A DNA stretch of 46,304 nucleotides from JBDKJS01 sp039806065 (GTDB lineage: Bacteria > Bacteroidota > Bacteroidia > AKYH767-A > 2013-40CM-41-45): contig JBDKJS010000124.1 in assembly GCA_039806065.1 (NCBI GenBank), forward strand, positions 1-46,304. The letters are read 5' to 3'. Position 1 is the first letter of the stretch. Each line of letters starts with the position of its first letter. Of the stretch, positions 9,601-16,583 are shown piece by piece. The notes under the pieces are model-generated. The model ran no database searches. It was not told the DNA's origin and saw only the letters and a program-made list of their open reading frames with translations. The position numbers and the translations under genes are program-made.

Positions 9601-9655
9601 GACATACCAAAGCCATTAAAATGGCAAATATCCTTATCGCTCCTTTGTTTTGCAT
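6644..9655 (-). CDS. secDF: Protein translocase SecDF fusion
   Basis: SecD and SecF are fused in one polypeptide of 1003 residues, as is usual in Bacteroidota. It uses the proton gradient to help preproteins leave the SecYEG channel on the periplasmic side. Seen in order: a first helix (FAILMALVCLYQLSF), the SecD signature LGLDLKGGMNVTMEV, the P1 head, the SecD helices with LTIGLSVDANILIFERIREE, then the SecF half with NLGVDFTGGRNYQVRF and VMGYSMTDTVVVFDRIRE. Between about residues 255 and 330 the P1 region carries a low-complexity Ser/Thr/Asp insert. The start at 9655 is chosen because the upstream in-frame ATG (9727) lies at the promoter box and would add 24 residues before the first helix. 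Confidence 0.95.
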   Translation of the reverse strand: MQNKGAIRIFAILMALVCLYQLSFTLVTKNVERNAREATGNDPVKLKAYLDSMQNVKVYPLLGFTYQKCKENEINLGLDLKGGMNVTMEVSLVDLIKSMSNNSSDPTFNTAINNAVASLATSQKDFVTLFGEEFKKLDPNAKLSTIFTTKTLENRVNLNSSNDEVLKVIREEANGAFDRTYQILKTRIDKFGVTQPNVQKLANNRILVEMPGVTEPDRVRKLLQGTAKLEFWETFDNSEIGPMLEKVNEALKASGGIDTLSTISTDSSLATVDTSSVDSSSQSVAKNAADTTAKDSTKSSLTDQLASAGGDSTKKDTTGKQSFEQFAKENPLYAVLSPSVQQQGNQSFYTKGASIGYALTKDTSKVNQIFNSPRVKALLPKEFKHYWTVKPIESGTQKLVQMIAIRKQSRSEAAPLDGSVITDARKQRDQFGNSWEINMSMNAEGAKIWKRLTGKNIGKSIAIILDDAVYSYPNVNGEIAGGNSSITGNFSQADAEDLANVLKVGKLPAPARIIEDTVVGPTLGKEAISSGLMSFVIALILVLLFMIIYYNNAGWVADMALFVNVFFIMGILASLGAVLTLPGIAGIVLTIGLSVDANILIFERIREEMAAGKGLRLAISDGYKHAYSSIIDSNVTTLILGIILYTFGSGPIQGFATTLIIGILSSLFCAIFITRMIFEKWLAKNKDIKFWSSFSKGLFKDINIDFVGKRKTYYIISTVIIALGVVFFVKNGGLNLGVDFTGGRNYQVRFDRDIATAEVIDAVKGSLGEAPVVKTFGANNQVMLTTKYMIEDQNLATDSLVKSKLEEGLAKIGSKYEVVKSIKVGASIADDIKQSAFWSIFISCALMFLYIFIRFRRWQYGLGAVAALLHDVLIVLSVYTICNGILPFSLEIDQHFIAAILTVMGYSMTDTVVVFDRIREFVGVHRDSKDQTKIINNALNATLSRTINTSLTIFFVLLAIFIFGGEVIRGFSFALLIGIVIGTYSSICIATPIVIDFQKKEKK

Positions 9656-9724
9656 GGAATCTTCAGATGAGTTTTGTGGGTAAATTATTAAAGGGTGCGA
9701 AAATACCCCAAAATCTGAAATAAG

Positions 9725-9732
9725 CAAAGTTA
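9725..9732 (-). promoter_or_regulatory. Candidate -7 box of secDF
   Basis: Minus-strand TAACTTTG matches TAnnTTTG exactly and would start transcription about 60 nt upstream of the 9655 ATG. The -33 region is weak. The box overlaps the alternative upstream ATG, which supports the downstream start for secDF. Confidence 0.5.
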
Positions 9733-9805
9733 ATTAAGCGAAAAAATCACATTTTTTTATTGATTTTTAACGGGTTATGAATCAAGTTAGCTACCTATTG
9801 GTGTC

Positions 9806-9880
9806 TTAATATAATACAATAGACAGGATGGTAGCATAGAAGAATAAAGTAAGTAAGGTTTGTACCGTTCGGTTTTTCAT
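9806..9880 (-). CDS. Possible 24-residue hydrophobic peptide
   Basis: The ORF reads MKNRTVQTLLTLFFYAT then ILSIVLY and ends at a TAA. It is one basic N-terminus followed by one hydrophobic segment, the typical form of a bacterial membrane microprotein. It begins 20 nt after the stop of another tiny hydrophobic ORF in the same direction. No family is recognised. The case for translation rests only on hydrophobic pattern and tandem arrangement, so confidence is low. Confidence 0.35.
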   Translation of the reverse strand: MKNRTVQTLLTLFFYATILSIVLY

Positions 9881-9900
9881 TTACTGTAGAATTGAAGTGA

Positions 9901-10014
9901 TTAGAAGAAGTAAAACAATAAGACCAGTAGTCCTAGACTTACACACAATTGCGTGAGCAGTAATCCAGTACTAAAAATTTTGGAATGGTTTTTTGCTAGT
10001 GGAGTGTGAGCCAT
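9901..10014 (-). CDS. Possible 37-residue single-pass membrane peptide
   Basis: The product starts MAHTPLAKNHSKIFSTG and continues as one long hydrophobic stretch (LLLTQLCVSLGLLVLLFYFF) to its end, so a single C-terminal helix with a basic N-terminal tail is predicted. It lies between the adhesin terminator and the secDF promoter and so would need its own promoter. A TAAGTTTT stretch 27-34 nt upstream of the ATG matches the -7 consensus at all but the last base. The region is AT-rich, so chance ORFs are possible, but a random ORF would rarely look this much like a membrane peptide. Function unknown. Confidence 0.4.
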   Translation of the reverse strand: MAHTPLAKNHSKIFSTGLLLTQLCVSLGLLVLLFYFF

Positions 10015-10090
10015 TGCATCAAGTTTTTCCCAAAATAAAACTTAGCAAAATGGTTGTGTGTGTAATTTGTAGGTGATTCTTACAAAACAA

Positions 10091-10121
10091 AACCCCTGCT
10101 AGACAATATCTAGCAGGGGTT
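10091..10121 (-). terminator. Intrinsic terminator after the SprB-repeat adhesin gene
   Basis: A 13-bp perfect stem (AACCCCTGCTAGA paired with TCTAGCAGGGGTT) closes a 5-nt loop. On the minus strand it is followed by TTTGTTTTG. It lies 24 nt after the adhesin stop codon, where a rho-independent terminator is expected. Confidence 0.9.
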
Positions 10122-10144
10122 GTAGAGGTTAATTATCTGGCTTT

Positions 10145-13100
10145 TTAGTTGACCATTAGTTTAACCGTTTCGGTAGTAACACCGTTATTTAATTTGAGCA
10201 CGTAAACTCCAGCTGACAATCCTGATAAATTGATTTGTGCATTGAAGACACGCTCACTTTGTTGTGTTTCATAGTAAATGGTTCTTCCTGTAAGATCCAT
10301 CAACGATAAACTAACAGTTTCATTTACATTCAACATTTTGATATCTACATATTGGTGCGCTGGATTGGGATACACAATAAAGTCAGTACTTTGATTGCTA
10401 GAGGATCCACCTACGAAACAGCCAATAACAAACACATCTACTACATCCGTTGCACTACATCCATTTCCATCTGTTACCGTTACATCATAGCTATCATCGT
10501 CAGTTACGCTTATGGTTTGTGTGGTAGCACCGGTATTCCATAGATAGCTGTTAAATCCGGCTCCTGCATCTAGCGTGATGGTGGTTCCACTACAGATTTG
10601 TTGGTCGCTTCCTAGGCTCACTGTAGGGTCATTGTGATTGCTTGCAATAGATACACTGCCATATGCCGGACAATTGTTATAATCTTTTACCAATACTAAA
10701 TAATCGCCAGCGGTTAAATTACTGCCAGTTGCTGAATTGCCACCAAATGGAATCCATTCATAACTGTATGGGGTGCTACCACCAGCAGCTACCACTGTAG
10801 CTGAACCATCTTCACTTGATTGGCAGTTGGCATTGATTATGTTCACAAATCCAACAGTGATGGTAGTAGAATTTACAATAGCCACATCTGCAATTTGACA
10901 ACCATTTGCATCCGTAACTGTAAGGGTATAAACTCCCGCTACAACATCTATTAAGTTTTCAGACTGTTGATTGTTGCTCCAACTATAGTCATAAGGAAGA
11001 GTTCCTCCTGTTACAATAGGAACTACACTGCCATCATTGTATTGACAGTTGGCATTCACTATATTAAAGGAAAGGCCAAGGGCTGTTGGTTCAAGCACAT
11101 CAAAGCTAGCCATTGCTGTACATCCATTTTCATCAGTAACAGTTACATTGTATACTCCTCCACTTAATCCTGTAATTTCAGCGGTAGAAGCACCGTTGCT
11201 CCAGGAATATAAATAGGAACCAGTTCCGCCACTTACGCTGATGCTAATACTTCCGTTAGCAGCAGTAGTGCAGCTAACATTTGTAGTATTTCCATTAATG
11301 ATGATTTCATTTGGTTGATTGATAGTCACAGTGGTTGTTGCACTGCAGTTGCCATCGCTGGCTACTACAGTATAGTTTCCAGCGGCCAAGTTAGCAGCAG
11401 TTGGGCCGTTGCTTACATTTGGAGACCAAGAGTAAGTGATATTTCCAGAGCCACCGTTAGTAGTCAAGGTAATGGTTCCATCACTAATCCCATAGCATGA
11501 AGCATCTGTGGCAGTAGAAGCAATTGCTAGTGCGGTGCTTCCACCTACGGTAGCTGTTCCGGTTGCAGGACAGTTTCTAGCATCACGAATGCTTACTACA
11601 TAATTTCCAGGGGCAAGTCCATTAGCGGTTTGGCCAATCGTTACAGGGTTTGTATTCCACGAATAGGTATAAGGTCCAGTACCTCCAGTTACGTTTGCCG
11701 TAGCAGAACCATTGCTACCACCACATCCAGCATCCATTGTAGTAGCATTCACCACGAAAGCGGCAGGTGATGTTATGGTCACCGATTGGTTTCCAACACA
11801 TCCGCTAGCATCTATTACGGTAACCGAATAAGTGCCAGGAGAAAGTCTGGTAATAGTTTGGGCTTCTATTTCTCCAGGTTGCCATACATAGTAATAAGGG
11901 CCATTACCACCAGTGAGGTTAGCGGTAGCGGTACCATCCCGTCCATTCGGACAATTGGTTTCCAATCTTCCAGTTACAGCGACCGAAAGAAGTGAAACAG
12001 TAACGGAGAAAGAATAAGTTTGAACACCATTGGTAGGGCAAGCATCATCTCTTACACTTACGGTAAAGGTGTAGGGTTGTGGTCTAGCGTCAGCTGCTGT
12101 AGGGCTCCAGCAAAAAGTACCTATAGGTCTTGAACCAGCGCTAGTGGTAAATGTTGCACCAGCTATGGCTTGGTTCCATGTCATGGTTACATTTTGGGCT
12201 GCATCAACATCGGCAGAGAAAACATCGAAACAAACTTGACCACCACCGCAAATAGTAGTAGCAAAGCTGTTGGTGCCATCTATGCCGCTTGCAGTTGGTA
12301 GTTGATTAGAGCATTGTCTAGTATAAATTTGCATGTCGCGCGTAACCCTTCCAATGAGCACACCGCCTCTGTATTCACGTACTTCAACTGCTAAAATACC
12401 TACTTGTTGTAATGTTGGGTTCATCAATACATCGCCATTCACACTGTTTACGCTTACTGCCGGTGTAGATGCTATCGGATTAGCTGCAGAGTAAGGAGGT
12501 ATGAAATTAACTGGAGCACCATTTTGAGCAAGTGGAGTTACCAATGAATAGGCTAAAGAATCACCGTCAGGATCTACTACACCGTGATTATAAGCGAAAC
12601 TCTGGCCAATGCAAGCGAAGCTAATGGGTATATTAGAAAACACCGGAGAATTGTTAGGGCTGCTTGCATTATTGAGCACTGCCTCTAAATAAATCCTTGT
12701 GTTATTTGGATCATTAATTGTATTAATGGCAAGATTTCTGGCTAAAATTGAAAAAGAAAATGTCCAATCTGTGCACTGTCCAGGTAAGGTAACATTTCCA
12801 GTGTATTCATATTCTCTTATTCCTGGTTCTGAACCGCCATTGCAAGTGGTAGAGCCTGCACCACATGGATAAGTTATTTCATTTCCAGTATTAGGCACCT
12901 GAAAAACATTGAATGATAGGGTAGAAAATCCACATGAATTTTGAACATTAATGGCTACCGGATTTGGAGCAGGAGGATTGCCTAGGCAATCATAATAAAA
13001 TTTTAATTTCACTTCGTAAATATTCCCTGATAAGTGAGAATACGTAAGGTCAGCACCTGCTGCATGAGTAGCAAAGGTTTGTTGATTGAAACAAAAAAAG

Positions 13101-13168
13101 CTGAAGGTCAAAAGTAAAGCAGCATAGAATAAATTATGCTTTTTTGTTGGATTGGTAGTCGTTTTCAT
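10145..13168 (-). CDS. Large T9SS-exported adhesin with SprB repeats
   Basis: A 1007-residue surface protein. Residues 1-33 are a signal peptide for Sec export. The next ~370 residues start with the HAAGADLTYSHLSGNIYEV and KFYYDCLGNP pattern seen at the N-terminus of many Bacteroidota gliding-associated adhesins. They include a PDGDSLAYSL stretch. From about residue 400 to 835 six tandem repeats of ~70 residues follow the SprB form (NANC..DGSATV..GG..PY.Y.W, then L..G.Y.V.V.D..GC). An Ig-like segment (GSDQQICSGTTITLDAG) follows. The last ~80 residues are a T9SS type A sorting domain, from VYPNPAHQYVDIK to the end. The type IX system would carry it across the outer membrane and attach it to the surface. 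SprB repeats suggest adhesion or gliding; the exact ligand is unknown. Confidence 0.9.
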   Translation of the reverse strand: MKTTTNPTKKHNLFYAALLLTFSFFCFNQQTFATHAAGADLTYSHLSGNIYEVKLKFYYDCLGNPPAPNPVAINVQNSCGFSTLSFNVFQVPNTGNEITYPCGAGSTTCNGGSEPGIREYEYTGNVTLPGQCTDWTFSFSILARNLAINTINDPNNTRIYLEAVLNNASSPNNSPVFSNIPISFACIGQSFAYNHGVVDPDGDSLAYSLVTPLAQNGAPVNFIPPYSAANPIASTPAVSVNSVNGDVLMNPTLQQVGILAVEVREYRGGVLIGRVTRDMQIYTRQCSNQLPTASGIDGTNSFATTICGGGQVCFDVFSADVDAAQNVTMTWNQAIAGATFTTSAGSRPIGTFCWSPTAADARPQPYTFTVSVRDDACPTNGVQTYSFSVTVSLLSVAVTGRLETNCPNGRDGTATANLTGGNGPYYYVWQPGEIEAQTITRLSPGTYSVTVIDASGCVGNQSVTITSPAAFVVNATTMDAGCGGSNGSATANVTGGTGPYTYSWNTNPVTIGQTANGLAPGNYVVSIRDARNCPATGTATVGGSTALAIASTATDASCYGISDGTITLTTNGGSGNITYSWSPNVSNGPTAANLAAGNYTVVASDGNCSATTTVTINQPNEIIINGNTTNVSCTTAANGSISISVSGGTGSYLYSWSNGASTAEITGLSGGVYNVTVTDENGCTAMASFDVLEPTALGLSFNIVNANCQYNDGSVVPIVTGGTLPYDYSWSNNQQSENLIDVVAGVYTLTVTDANGCQIADVAIVNSTTITVGFVNIINANCQSSEDGSATVVAAGGSTPYSYEWIPFGGNSATGSNLTAGDYLVLVKDYNNCPAYGSVSIASNHNDPTVSLGSDQQICSGTTITLDAGAGFNSYLWNTGATTQTISVTDDDSYDVTVTDGNGCSATDVVDVFVIGCFVGGSSSNQSTDFIVYPNPAHQYVDIKMLNVNETVSLSLMDLTGRTIYYETQQSERVFNAQINLSGLSAGVYVLKLNNGVTTETVKLMVN

Positions 13169-13301
13169 TTATGTTAACGGGTTTAGACTCTGCAATTAAC
13201 TTAAAATAAATTTATGTCACAAACAATCGCATAAAAAGTCAAGGGGAAGTTGGTATAATATTGCTTTTTCTTGACGAATGGCGTTAAACTGGCAGCGGAT
13301 T

Positions 13302-13586
13302 TTAAGATCTAGTCAAGCTCCAAGCGCAAGGTGGCTCCGTAAAGTGTACTTTTAGTTTGGGCCAAATTGATTTGAATAGATCAGAATTTCTATATCGCTC
13401 CAAATCATTAATAGAATCCCATTTACTGATCGTGAAAAACAAATTCGGATTTTCATGATCAGCCAGCAGCTGTACTTCATGGCAACCCCTCATGCCTTTA
13501 ATCAACAATTTATTAGTTTCAAAGATATCTTGGAGTAAGATGGATCCTTGTTTATCCAAGTGAAGCTTGACTATTCTTGTAATCAT
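13302..13586 (-). CDS. ABM-superfamily small protein (putative quinol monooxygenase fold)
   Basis: A 94-residue soluble protein with the dimeric alpha-beta barrel pattern of the antibiotic biosynthesis monooxygenase superfamily: an N-terminal strand (MITRIVKLHL), the MRGCHEVQLL strand, and FFTISKWDSINDLERYRNSDLFKSIW, where WDS...Y..S resembles the usual W-x-s-xxa...H-xxS element. The ATG overlaps the stop of the SAM hydroxide adenosyltransferase homologue as ATGA, so the two are translationally coupled. Members range from heme-degrading to quinol-oxidising enzymes to non-catalytic proteins. No cofactor residue is diagnostic here, so only the fold is called. Confidence 0.7.
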   Translation of the reverse strand: MITRIVKLHLDKQGSILLQDIFETNKLLIKGMRGCHEVQLLADHENPNLFFTISKWDSINDLERYRNSDLFKSIWPKLKVHFTEPPCAWSLTRS

Positions 13587-14392
13587 ATTTCGGTATCGAT
13601 ATTCACAAACACTCGGTCATTGATGGTGAGGCCTCCGAGCGATTTATTGGGTATTCCACCCAGTGGTGCATCACGAAGTCCTAATTCTAATAAACCCTCT
13701 TGATTAAAATATCCAAAAAGATCACCAGGCGAGGCCTGCTCAGGATAAAGCACCATTACTTCTACATCCATGCCACGGCCTAGATTGACTACAAACTTTT
13801 TGTCTCCTACAAACTTTAGAAATTCATTCTTAGAAATATTGGTTATAATATTTCCAAATTGATTGATGTGTATTACATTCCCTTTCAGTGAGTATTGGTC
13901 AATAGAAAGGCCGGGGAATTTTTTTTGAATTTTGAAATTTGTTGCTGTTAATGATTGAGCAAAAGCTGGCGAAGTACTAAGGTTTAGAATAAATTTTAAT
14001 ATATCGGCCCTTAGATTTGATGAAGCTTGTTGGTGATTGATAGAAGTTTTAAAAATCTTGTAACTTAAATTTTGATTAACATCAATTAACAATGAAAGTG
14101 TGCCGTTATCACGAGCAATGAAAAACTGATTGCTTAATACAAGGAGCAGGTAGGCCGAATCGTTTTCATCGTTGCCAATTTCTATGAAGTGGATAGTATT
14201 ATCAGGAAAGTGTTTGAATGCACTGCTAATGGTAAAAGCAGCTTGCATAGCGCCATAGTCGCGCACTTCATGCGAAATATCAATCACAGTAAGTGCATCA
14301 TTTAGCGTTAAAAGCTGTGCTTTAAAAATAGCTACATCAGCATCTCTATAACCCCAATTGGTAGTAAGTGTGATTAATCTTTTTTCTGACAA
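13583..14392 (-). CDS. SAM hydroxide adenosyltransferase (DUF62) family homologue
   Basis: The 269-residue product has the family's two-domain layout. The N-terminal domain begins LITLTTNWGYRDADV, has TVIDISHEVRDYGAMQAAF and HFPDNTIHFIEIG, and includes RDNGTLSLL. The C-terminal beta-barrel has HINQFGNIITNI. Characterised members hydrolyse S-adenosylmethionine to adenosine and methionine and are related to the fluorinase. Here the ribose-binding Asp of TDFG is Asn12. By eye, the conserved catalytic Asp, Arg and His (in DPGVGTERR and FHGRD of archaeal members) have no counterparts. It may be inactive or changed in function, or this may be normal for the Bacteroidota branch. It is divergent from phoH and coupled to the ABM gene. 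Confidence 0.8.
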   Translation of the reverse strand: MSEKRLITLTTNWGYRDADVAIFKAQLLTLNDALTVIDISHEVRDYGAMQAAFTISSAFKHFPDNTIHFIEIGNDENDSAYLLLVLSNQFFIARDNGTLSLLIDVNQNLSYKIFKTSINHQQASSNLRADILKFILNLSTSPAFAQSLTATNFKIQKKFPGLSIDQYSLKGNVIHINQFGNIITNISKNEFLKFVGDKKFVVNLGRGMDVEVMVLYPEQASPGDLFGYFNQEGLLELGLRDAPLGGIPNKSLGGLTINDRVFVNIDTEI

Positions 14393-14422
14393 TGTTGATA
14401 AGACTGTTGATTAGTAGAGATG

Positions 14423-14430
14423 CAAAAATA
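14423..14430 (-). promoter_or_regulatory. Candidate -7 box of the DUF62-ABM pair
   Basis: Minus-strand TATTTTTG matches TAnnTTTG and predicts a leader of about 25 nt. A TTTTG lies upstream, but at 14 nt rather than the 18 nt seen at the two best promoters in the window. Confidence 0.45.
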
Positions 14431-14501
14431 ATGATAAATCAATTCAAAAGGATTTAAAAGATTAGCTTCGTTCAACAACAATTTTAAAATCCAACAACAT
14501 T

Positions 14502-15446
14502 TTGAGCGAAGTAGTAATTCCAATAGACACATTCAATCCTGTAGAATTTTTTGGAGTGAATGAAGCTAATTTAGCAGTCATCAGAAAAAATTTTCCTGAA
14601 CTAAAAATAGTAGCTAGAGGTAGCGAAATAAAGGTAATAGGGGATGAAAAAAACATTCATCATTTTAGTGAAAAAATTAATAGGCTGATACAACATTATC
14701 AAAAGTTCGGATCCTTAACGCCTGATAATGTGCAGCAATTTCTTGATGATAGAATAAGCACTGCCGCCAATGGTAATGGCAATGCACCTACAGGCGATGT
14801 GTTGGTCTTTGGCCAGAATGGAATTATGGTGAGGGCACGCACGGCCAATCAGAAGAAAATGGTAGAAAGTTCAGAAAAGAATGATATCGTTTTTGCTATT
14901 GGTCCAGCGGGAACCGGCAAAACTTATACCGCAGTGGCATTGGCTGTGCGAGCTTTAAAGAACAGAGAAATAAAACGAATCATCCTTACACGACCCGCAG
15001 TGGAGGCAGGAGAAAATTTAGGATTTTTACCAGGAGATTTAAAAGAAAAAATTGATCCCTATTTGCGCCCTCTATATGATGCCTTGTATGACATGATACA
15101 AGGAGAAAAAGTAAAGGCTTATATAGAAAGCGGGGTAATTGAGGTAGCTCCCTTGGCATTTATGAGAGGCAGAACACTTGACAATGCATTTGTAATTTTA
15201 GATGAGTCGCAGAATGCTACTGAAAGTCAATTGAAAATGTTTTTGACTCGAATGGGCCCTTCTGCAAAATTTATTGTAACTGGTGATGTAACTCAAATAG
15301 ATTTACCAAGAAACCAACCATCTGGTTTGGTTCAAGCCATTAAGATTTTATCCAATGTAAAGGGTATTGACTTTATTTACCTCGATGCTCAGGATGTGGT
15401 AAGACACAAACTTGTTAAGGATATAATAGAAGCGTACAATAAATAA
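14502..15446 (+). CDS. PhoH-family ATPase
   Basis: A 314-residue cytoplasmic P-loop protein of the PhoH/PhoL family. The N-terminal ~90 residues (NFPELKIVARGSEIKVIG) match the KH-like domain of PhoH-like proteins, pointing to RNA binding. The ATPase domain has Walker A GPAGTGKT at 134-141 and Walker B FVILDESQNAT, followed by the conserved LTRMG and VTGDVTQIDLP. In other bacteria relatives sit with YbeY and act in RNA metabolism or stress. The start is a TTG at 14502: no in-frame ATG occurs upstream before a stop, and the N-terminus matches the family from there. The stop overlaps the purC ATG (TAATG). Confidence 0.9.
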   Translation: MSEVVIPIDTFNPVEFFGVNEANLAVIRKNFPELKIVARGSEIKVIGDEKNIHHFSEKINRLIQHYQKFGSLTPDNVQQFLDDRISTAANGNGNAPTGDVLVFGQNGIMVRARTANQKKMVESSEKNDIVFAIGPAGTGKTYTAVALAVRALKNREIKRIILTRPAVEAGENLGFLPGDLKEKIDPYLRPLYDALYDMIQGEKVKAYIESGVIEVAPLAFMRGRTLDNAFVILDESQNATESQLKMFLTRMGPSAKFIVTGDVTQIDLPRNQPSGLVQAIKILSNVKGIDFIYLDAQDVVRHKLVKDIIEAYNK

Positions 15447-16399
15447 TGGAAGCGATAGCACAAACAGATTTTAAATTTCCAAGACAAACCAATTTTTACA
15501 GAGGTAAGGTACGTGATGTATATACTATCCAAAATCAATTATTGGTTATGGTAGCAAGCGATCGAATATCAGCATTCGATGTGGTACTCCCAAAAGCAAT
15601 ACCCTATAAAGGGCAAGTGCTTAACCAAATTGCTGCTTACATGCTTGAAGCCACTAGTGATATAGTGCCCAATTGGTTGCTTGGTACTCCACATTCGCAA
15701 ATAGCAATAGGCCGTAAGTGTGAACCCTTTAAAGTAGAGATGGTAATAAGAGGCTACTTAGCAGGACATGCTGCCCGTGAATATGCCTTAGGGAAGCGAA
15801 GTATATGTGGAGTGAAACTTCCTGAAGGTTTGAAAGAGAATGATGCCCTTCCTCAACCCATTATTACTCCCACTACTAAAGCTTCGATAGGGCACGATGA
15901 GGATATTAGTAAAGAAGAAATTATTAATCAAGGAATAGTATCTGAACCGCTGTATCTACAATTAGAAAAATTCACAAGGTTATTATATTCAAGAGGTCAG
16001 GAAATAGCAAATAGTCGGAATTTAATTTTGGTAGATACCAAATATGAGTTTGGTCTTTACAATGGACAGGTTATGCTAATGGATGAAATACACACCCCCG
16101 ATTCATCCAGATATTTCTATAAAGACACGTACGAAAATTTGCAAAAAGCAGGCAAGCCACAACGTCAACTAAGTAAAGAATTTGTAAGAGTATGGTTAAT
16201 GGACAATGGCTTTCAGGGAAAAGATGGCCAAAAGGTGCCTGAAATGACTACCACTTGGATAAACGAAATAAGTGAAAGATATATTGAATTATTTGAAAAA
16301 GTGACTGGGCAGAAATTTGTAAAATCAAATCTCTCAATAGAGAATCCACAGGTTACGGCTACCATTGTTTCAGCATTGGATCAATTTTTAAGTAGCTAA
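15446..16399 (+). CDS. purC: Phosphoribosylaminoimidazole-succinocarboxamide synthase
   Basis: SAICAR synthetase joins aspartate to CAIR using ATP, a step of de novo purine synthesis in the cytoplasm. The N-terminal FYRGKVRDVYTI (about 17-28) is the nucleotide-binding signature. SDRISAFDVVLP and VIRGYLAGHAAREY follow, and ILVDTKYEFG holds conserved catalytic residues. At 317 residues it belongs to the longer, yeast-like form rather than the ~240-residue E. coli type. It is coupled to phoH by a one-base overlap. purA, another purine gene, is at 18347-19618 on the opposite strand and is not part of this unit. Confidence 0.95.
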   Translation: MEAIAQTDFKFPRQTNFYRGKVRDVYTIQNQLLVMVASDRISAFDVVLPKAIPYKGQVLNQIAAYMLEATSDIVPNWLLGTPHSQIAIGRKCEPFKVEMVIRGYLAGHAAREYALGKRSICGVKLPEGLKENDALPQPIITPTTKASIGHDEDISKEEIINQGIVSEPLYLQLEKFTRLLYSRGQEIANSRNLILVDTKYEFGLYNGQVMLMDEIHTPDSSRYFYKDTYENLQKAGKPQRQLSKEFVRVWLMDNGFQGKDGQKVPEMTTTWINEISERYIELFEKVTGQKFVKSNLSIENPQVTATIVSALDQFLSS

Positions 16400-16464
16400 G
16401 CTATATTTTAGAGTTTATTTATTTGTAAGATTTGAGTAATTATTCAAGTAATTGACATTAAAAA

Positions 16465-16506
16465 TTACATAATAGTTTAATTGCCTAACTATTCTATATT
16501 ATGTAA
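16465..16506. repeat. Inverted repeat upstream of the second T9SS protein
   Basis: The arm TTACATAATAGTT (16465-16477) pairs with AACTATT (16487-16493) and ATGTAA (16501-16506), with the 7-nt CTATATT bulged out and a 9-nt loop. It lies between purC and the next plus-strand gene. It is AT-rich and lacks a T tract, so it is more likely a regulatory or mRNA structure than a terminator. Confidence 0.35.
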
Positions 16507-16583
16507 GTAATATATTTTTTCGAGCTATTTTTTTTTGAACATTGATTAGTTTCACATTGAGTCAAAAATTAATCAACACGCTA

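Larger units (their letters stand above)
9656..10144. other. Intergenic region between secDF and the SprB-repeat adhesin gene
   Basis: This gap of nearly 490 bases has no large ORF. On the minus strand it contains, in transcription order, the adhesin terminator (10091-10121), two tiny hydrophobic ORFs (9901-10014 and 9806-9880), an AT-rich inverted repeat with arms AAAAATCA (9742-9749) and TGATTTTT (9761-9768), and the secDF -7 box. The inverted repeat could act as a weak terminator for the small ORFs. I see no tRNA-like or riboswitch-like structure. Confidence 0.6.

Noticed and set aside
9656..9727. Longer SecDF N-terminus from ATG 9727
   Set aside because: The extra 24 residues lack likeness to SecD N-termini and the ATG overlaps the TAACTTTG promoter box.
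10352..12000. Several plus-strand ORFs of 60-70 codons inside the SprB-repeat adhesin gene
   Set aside because: They are antisense shadows of repeats in a Ser/Thr/Gly-rich gene and show no signal peptide or known domain. The adhesin frame is continuous on the other strand.
10090..13168. Tandem repeats as a CRISPR-like array
   Set aside because: The repeats are ~70-residue protein repeats with divergent DNA, not short identical units with spacers.
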